A stretch of 64,000 nucleotides of DNA, from contig CM044318.1 in NCBI GenBank assembly GCA_024291935.2, positions 83,338,001 to 83,402,000 of the forward strand, read 5' to 3'. The position numbers and the translations under genes were made by a program. The stretch comes from Okapia johnstoni (taxonomy: Eukaryota; Chordata; Mammalia; Artiodactyla; Giraffidae). The notes under the pieces are model-generated. The model was not told the DNA's origin and did not search any database. It saw only the letters and a list, made by a program, of their open reading frames with translations. Shown piece after piece: positions 57,854 to 64,000 of the stretch. Numbering within the stretch: position 1 is the stretch's first letter; each line of letters starts with the position of its first letter.

Positions 57854-57901
57854 ATATCTATACATATGTACATATATATATATATATACACACACACACA
57901 T
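57854..57901. repeat. (TA)n(CA)n microsatellite at BovB 3' end
   Basis: TA repeats from about 57872 pass into CA repeats ending at 57900. They probably grew from the BovB tail or its AT-rich target. Confidence 0.9.
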
Positions 57902-57914
57902 AAGATCATATAGT

Positions 57915-59095
57915 GAAATTCACCCCTTTAGTTCTGGACTTTGGTTGACATGTGCAGTATGTAAGCCCCAGCACACACAGGGTTTAGACGATCCTCGTCT
58001 CCCCCCGTGGAGTCCGCCTTCCCCCTTTTGTCACTGTGGTTTCGTGTGTCTAGAGCTTCGCATAAATGAATTTGTGCCCTGTGTCACCTTTTGTGTTGAC
58101 ATCTCTCAGCGCAGTTTTCTTGCTGTTGTTGTTTGTTTTGTTTTTAACAAAAGAAAGCCTCGGTGTCTCAGAATGATCTGTATGTTTGTCAGTAGATGAG
58201 CAAAATGTCCACTTGATTGCTGAGCCCTATTCCATCCTATGGATGTCCCGCGTTTGTTGATTCATTTATCAGGTAATAGACATATAGGGTGACGTTTGGC
58301 ATTTAGGACTAAGACTGTCTGTAAACAGTGTGTAAAGGTCTCTGTGTGGATGTATGTTTTCCTTTCTCTTGCATAAATACTTAGAAGCAGGATGATTGGG
58401 CCCTATGGTCAGTATATGATTGAATGTACAAGAAACTGCCAGACTTTGACCAAAATGTCTGTTCCCTTGTGCCTTCAGACCAGAAATTTAGGAGGATGTT
58501 GGTTGTTCTTGTTCGTTTCATGCGTTTTGTATCCCAAGAAATATACACCGAAACCAAGGCTGGAAAGGTTTTCCTTGTGTTTTCTTCTAGAATTTCTGCT
58601 GTTTTGGCGTTTTTGCATTTATATCAATGATACATTTTATGTTGACTTTTGTACATGGTGTAGGCAATAGGTCAACCCTATTTTCCTCCATGCCTCCCTC
58701 CTTTTTCTTTCTGATTTTTCATATGTGTCTAATTGTATCATTTGAAAATACCACTTGTTAAAAGTATTGTGTTTTTCATTGAATTTTCTTGGCACTTTTG
58801 TTGAAAATCCATTAACCGTGTGTGTGTGGTCAGGTTTTCTCAGCTGTCGGTCTGTCCTTTCACCAGTACCATAGTCTTCATATCTGTACTTTTGTAATAA
58901 ATCTTAAAACCAGAGAGTGTGTGTCCTTTAACTTCGTTCAAAGTTTCTTTGGCCATTTCGCATTATTTGCTTTTCCACATAAAGTGTAGAATTAGTTTGT
59001 TAATTTCTGCGATACCTTCCTGCTGACTGTAGATCACTTGGCGTCTTAACGATATTGGTTCTTCCAGACCCTGAACATAAATATATCTCCAGGTT
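57915..59095 (-). mobile_element. L1M 3' region and ORF2 end, antisense
   Basis: Diverged antisense L1: GTGAAATTCACCCCTTTAGT, GCATAAATGAATTTGTGCCC, AGAAACTGCCAGACTTTGAC, CACTTTTGTTGAAAATCCAT, CTGTACTTTTGTAATAAATC and CGATATTGGTTCTTCCAGAC, in the order of the ORF2 C-terminus and 3' UTR read backwards. Internal stretches are strongly diverged. Confidence 0.7.
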
Positions 59096-59194
59096 TTTTT
59101 TTTTAAAGTATCCTTGGACTCTGTTATGAATGTCTCCTGACTTTATATACATATTTTGTGACTTTATCCTTGTGTTTATTGTATTTTATCCATC

Positions 59195-59370
59195 ATCATG
59201 ATCACCACCATTATACCCATCATTTATGTATGTAGCCAGACACTGGGCTAATATCCTTACATCAATAACCAATTTAAATCTTTCAACAATTCTGGATTTT
59301 AAAGTTACGGTCCCCACTTTACAGATGAGGAAACTGAGGCTCAGAGAGCTTAAATAGCCTGTTCTGCTTT
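59195..59370 (+). mobile_element. MIR SINE
   Basis: CAGACACTGGGCTAATATCC, ACATCAATAACCAATTTAAA and the classic CCCCACTTTACAGATGAGGA core followed by AACTGAGGCTCAGAGAGCTT. Confidence 0.85.
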
Positions 59371-61816
59371 ATATAGCACTCTTGATCTGGGTCAAGAGAT
59401 TGTTATAAAGTGTCTGCCTCAAGCCTTTAGTCTTGTCTCGTAAGCTGATTTTCTGTCATCTACCTGTAAACCTTTACCCTAGAAAGGAAAGCATTGTAAA
59501 ATAATGGAAGGAATGTGTGTGATATTAAATCTGCATTTCGTATGGAGACGGGTCTTATATTTTCACCGTTATTATATTCTAATAATTCCTCTGTTTTTCC
59601 TTGTCAGTCTGTAATAGCGCCTTTTATAGCATTCGTAGCACTGGGTTGTAATGAATTGTCATGCGCGCCTTCTTGAGTGGTCTGTGAGTAGAAGCTGTCT
59701 CCCTTAGCTTTTAATTTTGGAGTTTGCATAGGTACGGAAATGTTGAAAAAATATTACAGTAAACTGTGAATACCTGTCAGCTGGATCCATTCTTTATTAG
59801 CGGCTTGTCAGGCATGCATTAACTCTGCCCTCTCCTCACTGTGTATTTGTATAAACCAAATGTAAAGCTGTTTTTTCACTGGAGGAAACGTTGGCCATGG
59901 ACGCAATGGCATGTCATCTCTCATTGCTTCTTGCATCTCCTGGGAAACTAATTCTGCTGCATAGTCAGTAATAATACGGCATCTACAAAAATTAACAATT
60001 CTGTAATATAATATCTACCCCATGTGGAATTTCCTTATTGACCTTCTTTCAGGGTGCAGGCCAATGGTCTTATCCGATGTCGCATAACCTGGATTTGTCT
60101 GCAGCCTCCGCATCCCTCTTCCCCTTGTCACTCCTCCTCCGTCTCCTCCTTCTTCTCCTTTAACTTGGGTCTGAGCACCATCTCTTGCTCTTCTCATCTC
60201 TGAAGTGTGTGTTGCCAACTCTCTCTATACTCTTACATAAAAAAGGAGTTAATTATCTTCCATACATCCTTCCCCCAACTAGGGTGAGGATGTTTTCCTC
60301 AAAGAATTATTCCTTATTAGCTCACATTTTTGGCACAGAATACCATCTCAGGGATAATGCGTCCTTTGTGTTCCGTCACACCCGGGGGCACAGTCTGTAA
60401 TGAGGAAGAATGTGGGGGTGATAGTTTCAGATTGACTGTCTTCATCCCCAAGGACATTTAACCAAATCTTTCCCATCCCCATTGAGAAGCCTTTCTGGAA
60501 TCAATTGCTTTAGGGATTGCAACGGGTGGTTTCCTTATTTGCTGGTTCTGTCTACACATTTTGATCTGTTAAGATAAGGGTCTTTGTCTCTCTTTCCAAC
60601 ACTGCCTGTTTTGCCAGGACCCCTTGTCTGAGTACCAGTGTAGACTCAGGGACTTTCCACTGTGTCGTGACCTATCGCTCCTGTTGTTCATCACGTGATC
60701 TCACTTCTGCCAGGACAGTCTCCTCCTGCATCCTTCTGGTCCTGACTTAGTCCTTTGGCCCCAGGCCTCTGTGCGTGCTCATCCTGGGGCACTGTGTGTA
60801 TTCACCTGGCCAAGCCCCCAGGCTCCACGTGGTCAACACAGCGCCCACTCTTATTAACACTCAGCAACATTTTCAATCTTCTCATCATTTCTGCCTTATC
60901 GCCCCAATTTCTTCTGGTATGTTCCAAGTGGCCCCATCGCCTCAGGATCTGAGGACCCTTCGATTTCCTCAGGGCTGTGGGGAAGGGGGGATGGGACGGG
61001 CATGCAGCCCCTATGGGGGGTTTTCATGCCACGTGTGTTTTCTTGCACACCTGCTCAGCAGGTGCATGGCTCTGCAGAATTTCTCTTGGGTACCACCTCC
61101 CCTGCCCAGACTGAGTCCCACTTCCCCATAGTAGGAGATTTTGGAAATAAACCTCAAGGCGCTTAGCGCCAAAATAACTTTGGGGGCTTTTGTAGTCATG
61201 AGCAGACAAGCTATTAGTGATGTATTGTGATAGGTAGCATTTGAGCCTTTATCTGCGCACTGTAGATGTATGTATTTATGTATAAATAACTATTTCCTAA
61301 GAAATAACATCTTATAAATCAGCTTATCATTGCTTCTATTTTAAAATAATCTTATGTTCCAAAATATATTTTGTTCTCCTTATGATTCATTAGTTTTTTT
61401 TTTTAACATTTTGTATGTGACAGTTTTCTCCACATCAGCTCATCTAACCAATATAAATACTATTGAGCACAGCCTCATTTTATGATTCATAGAGAGGAAT
61501 TTCATTTCATCCAATAAAGAGTGTGAATTTTAATCTATAACTATGATGACAAGAATGTCCTTTATGGACAAAAGAGAGTTTAAAAATGTGTAATAAATTA
61601 ATCCCCCTTCAAAGGCAGAATTTTATTAAGACTGAGTTACTCTTGTTTTTGGTAGAGTGTATTTACAGTTACTATATATCATGGGGGAAGATCGGAAAAA
61701 TACTAGGCTCCCTAAGGTTCTAGTATTATCTGATTTACTGTTTATGAAAATAAATACAAAATTTTCTGTAGTAATCTGACTTATGTTAGCAACAAATGAA
61801 TTATATCATATTATAT
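59371..61816. other. Unique sequence without gene
   Basis: About 2.4 kb with no confident repeat or gene. The 118-codon frame 60775-61131 and its antisense partners show no domain. The segment 60700-60960 is pyrimidine-rich and could be an unrecognisable L2 relic. Confidence 0.4.
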
Positions 61817-61965
61817 GACAGAGGATGAGATGGTTGGATGGCATCACCGACTCAATAGACATGAGTTTGGGTAAACTCTGGGAGTTGGTGATGGACAGGG
61901 AGGCCTGGCGTGCTGCAGTCCATGGAGTCGCAAAGAGTCGGACACAACTGAGCGACTGAACTGAG
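61817..61965 (+). mobile_element. BovB LINE 3'-end fragment, sense
   Basis: ACAGAGGATGAGATGGTTGG, CTCTGGGAGTTGGTGATGGA, AGGCCTGGCGTGCTGCAGTC and GAGCGACTGAACTGAGC. It lies between AT-rich flanks that may be a decayed target-site duplication. Confidence 0.92.
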
Positions 61966-63102
61966 CTATATACAATATATGTATATTCCTCTTTATACCA
62001 GAAAGTATAATTTGAAAGTACATAAAATTTGATTGTAATTTATTTTTGCTTTTCATAACAAATGTGAATATGTGTTTAATTTATTATGTTGATTAAGCAG
62101 AAATAATTGTTATGGGTAATGCAAGATCCAAAGAGTTCCTTTTGGTATATTTTTCCTATAAACATCTTCCTGCAATTACTGCCACTGTAAAGTTGAAATT
62201 GATTTTGTTTTAAAAATTAAAATTTTTTCTTTATCGTGTCTGCAATGATATGAGCTATAGCATTCAATTTAAATTTAAGGTGCAGGTTTAATTTGTTGCT
62301 AGTAGTTGAAAGGAGCTAATAGATGACATTAGTTTCATTTCTCAACCATACTATTTTTAATTTGGTATAGCGTCTTTTTACAAACATTCCTCACTCTGTG
62401 GTCCTTTATAAAACAAGGGATCACAATAGTTTGGAAACTAAATGAGTAAAAATTAACTGCACTTTGGATAGATGATTCATGGGACTGACTTTTTCTTGAA
62501 ATGAGAAAAGAAACAAAAGACTGCCCTCAGTTTCACCATGGATTGTATTTTTGGGAAAGATGTAGTAAGCTCAAATGGTATGAGTGAATATTTATTTTTC
62601 CAATAACCTCAGTGTTAACAATAGTACCTGATTCAGCCTTTTTATTATGTATTATGCTTAAGCACATATTTAATTAACAAGATGCTGAATACTCTGCAAA
62701 GCACAGCAGTGACTTGTGTCTTCTGCTGTGTCTCACATGGGCACTGTCTTCTCTTCGTCCTACACCGTTGCTCTGTCTGCATTATCATTTCCTCCTTGTA
62801 ACCCCCAACCCCATCCGAAAAGGGTTAAGTGATTTCCCATGATGTCAAAATACATGAATGAAGAAACCAAAGCAAAGGTGAGAAAAACTTTCTTGTATCT
62901 ATTTCACAAATATAAAGAGAAAGAATAATTTCACAAGGATCATAGAATTTGGAAGGAGTTTTCCGAGTAGGTTATTATCATTTTAAATCCGAGTAGTACA
63001 TTACTTGGTTTACAAGGGCTTGACTTGTCCTGCGAATTAGGTGTCTCCTTCACTGTCTTCTCCATGATCAGTTCCTAGTCCATGATTGCAACTATTTGTG
63101 CA
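61966..63102. other. Unique AT-rich sequence
   Basis: No gene, repeat or CpG cluster is recognised. Confidence 0.4.
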
Positions 63103-63258
63103 TTTCTTTTTTTTATAATTTTTATTTGTTTCTCTGTGCCGGGTCTTAACTTCAGCATGCGGGACCTTTAGTTGCAGCATGTGGGGTCTAGTTCCCTGAC
63201 TCGGGAATGAACCCAGGCTCCCAGCACTGGGAGCCTGGAGTCTCAGCCACCAGGCGTC
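63103..63258 (-). mobile_element. CHR-type SINE
   Basis: Antisense CHR: T-tail, TGCCGGGTCTTAACTTCAGC, GGGACCTTTAGTTGCAGCAT, GGGAATGAACCCAGGCTCCC box-B region, and a shortened head CAGCCACCAGGCG. Confidence 0.85.
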
Positions 63259-63424
63259 TTCTTTTGCTCTCAAATGTTTGAGAATTATTGTTCTGTCTGT
63301 AATATTCCAAAGTCTCCCACATGTGAGTCTTGACTGTGTTTGACCCTCAGTGGGCCCTTTCATTTTGGATATGCTTGGCATTTTAGAATAATTATCTTAC
63401 ATTGTTGTTAATTAATTTATATTT

Positions 63425-64000
63425 AAGAATTTTTGACAGCTTTGTTGAGATCTAATTTTTATGCCATAGAATTCATCTATTTAATGTAAGAGTAAAAACT
63501 ATAGGCACATGATCCATTTTAGAATATTGTCGTCACTCACAAAGGAAACCCATACCCACTGGCAGCTGCTCTTGACTCTCTCCTTAAACTTCCAGCTCTT
63601 GGCAATCACAAGTCTAACTTTACATTTTTATGGGTTTTCCTGTCCTGGACACTTTCTAGAGTGAAATCAGGCAAAATATAGTCGTCTGTGACTAACTTGT
63701 CAGTTTCTGCAAAGCAGCCAACTGGAATTTTGATAGGAATTGGGTTGAATCTGTACCTCAATTTGGGGAGTGTAGCCATTTTAACAATATTAAGTCTTCT
63801 AATCCATGAACATGGGGTATCTTTCTATTTATTTAAGTCCTCTTTAATTTCCTTTACGAGTACCTTCTAGTTTTGGGGATCCAAGGATTATATAATTTTA
63901 TTAAATTTATTCTTAAGTTTGTTTTGATGCTTTAGTGAAAGGAATTTTTCCTCTGAATTGTATTTTTGGATTATTTATTGCTAGTATAAAAAAAATTGAG
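63425..64000 (-). mobile_element. L1M 3' UTR and ORF2 fragment, antisense, runs off the window
   Basis: The left part, 63425 to about 63700, shows GCTTTGTTGAGATCTAATTT, GAATTCATCTATTTAATGTA and TTTCCTGTCCTGGACACTTT of the L1 3' UTR. The right part, from about 63702, shows ACTGGAATTTTGATAGGAAT, TTAACAATATTAAGTCTTCT and TTGTTTTGATGCTTTAGTG of the ORF2 C-terminal region, all in reverse. The abrupt join suggests either an internal deletion or two adjacent L1 pieces. The element continues beyond base 64000. Confidence 0.8.

Noticed and set aside
1..64000. CRISPR arrays, bacterial operons, phage or plasmid features
   Set aside because: None are present; the direct repeats seen are SINE copies and target-site duplications in mammalian DNA.

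Overview
This window is vertebrate nuclear DNA from a ruminant, most likely a bovid (cattle, sheep or goat). The evidence is the repeat content: many copies of BovB (the RTE-type LINE of ruminants), its derived SINEs Bov-tA and Bov-A2, and cetartiodactyl tRNA-derived CHR-type SINEs, over a background of older mammalian L1M, L2, MIR, MLT1 and hAT-Charlie relics. I cannot tell the species from sequence alone. Repeat family names come from recalled consensus sequences, not from a RepeatMasker run, and exact ends are good to about 5-20 bases unless a target-site duplication (TSD) is given.

No intact protein-coding gene can be supported. Apart from BovB reverse-transcriptase remnants, the longer open frames are repeat-derived or come from the GC-rich island. 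The one clear gene-like landmark is a large CpG island at about 13.8-15.96 kb with a GC-box cluster. On the minus strand a strong splice donor follows a GC-rich, apparently untranslated segment, at base 14671. This suggests a promoter and 5' exon of a gene transcribed leftwards, with its next exons outside the window or unrecognised. A second short CpG-dense patch lies at 4.9-5.34 kb. A repeat-poor AT-rich block with a perfect octamer lies at 12.6-13.27 kb, next to the island.

Layout: 0-12 kb is mostly unique sequence with scattered SINEs and a coding-like but broken stretch at 0.89-1.70 kb. 12-16 kb holds the candidate regulatory block and the CpG island. 16-32 kb is intergenic or intronic sequence with SINEs, a truncated Bov-tA fused to an L1 by deletion, and a possible microexon at 32.04 kb. 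32.7-33.84 kb is an old L1M split by two later Bov-tA insertions. 34-50 kb is SINE-rich unique sequence with a BovB 3' fragment at 38.5 kb. 50-55 kb has closely spaced BovB and Bov-tA copies and an MLT1 LTR inside an L2. 55.7-57.9 kb is a 2.1-kb BovB with an inverted 5' half, a textbook twin-priming product. 58-64 kb is L1M, MIR and unique AT-rich DNA.

No previously undescribed biological system is evident. The most useful leads are the unassigned CpG-island promoter, the inverted BovB, the candidate microexon and the coding-like relic near the left end.
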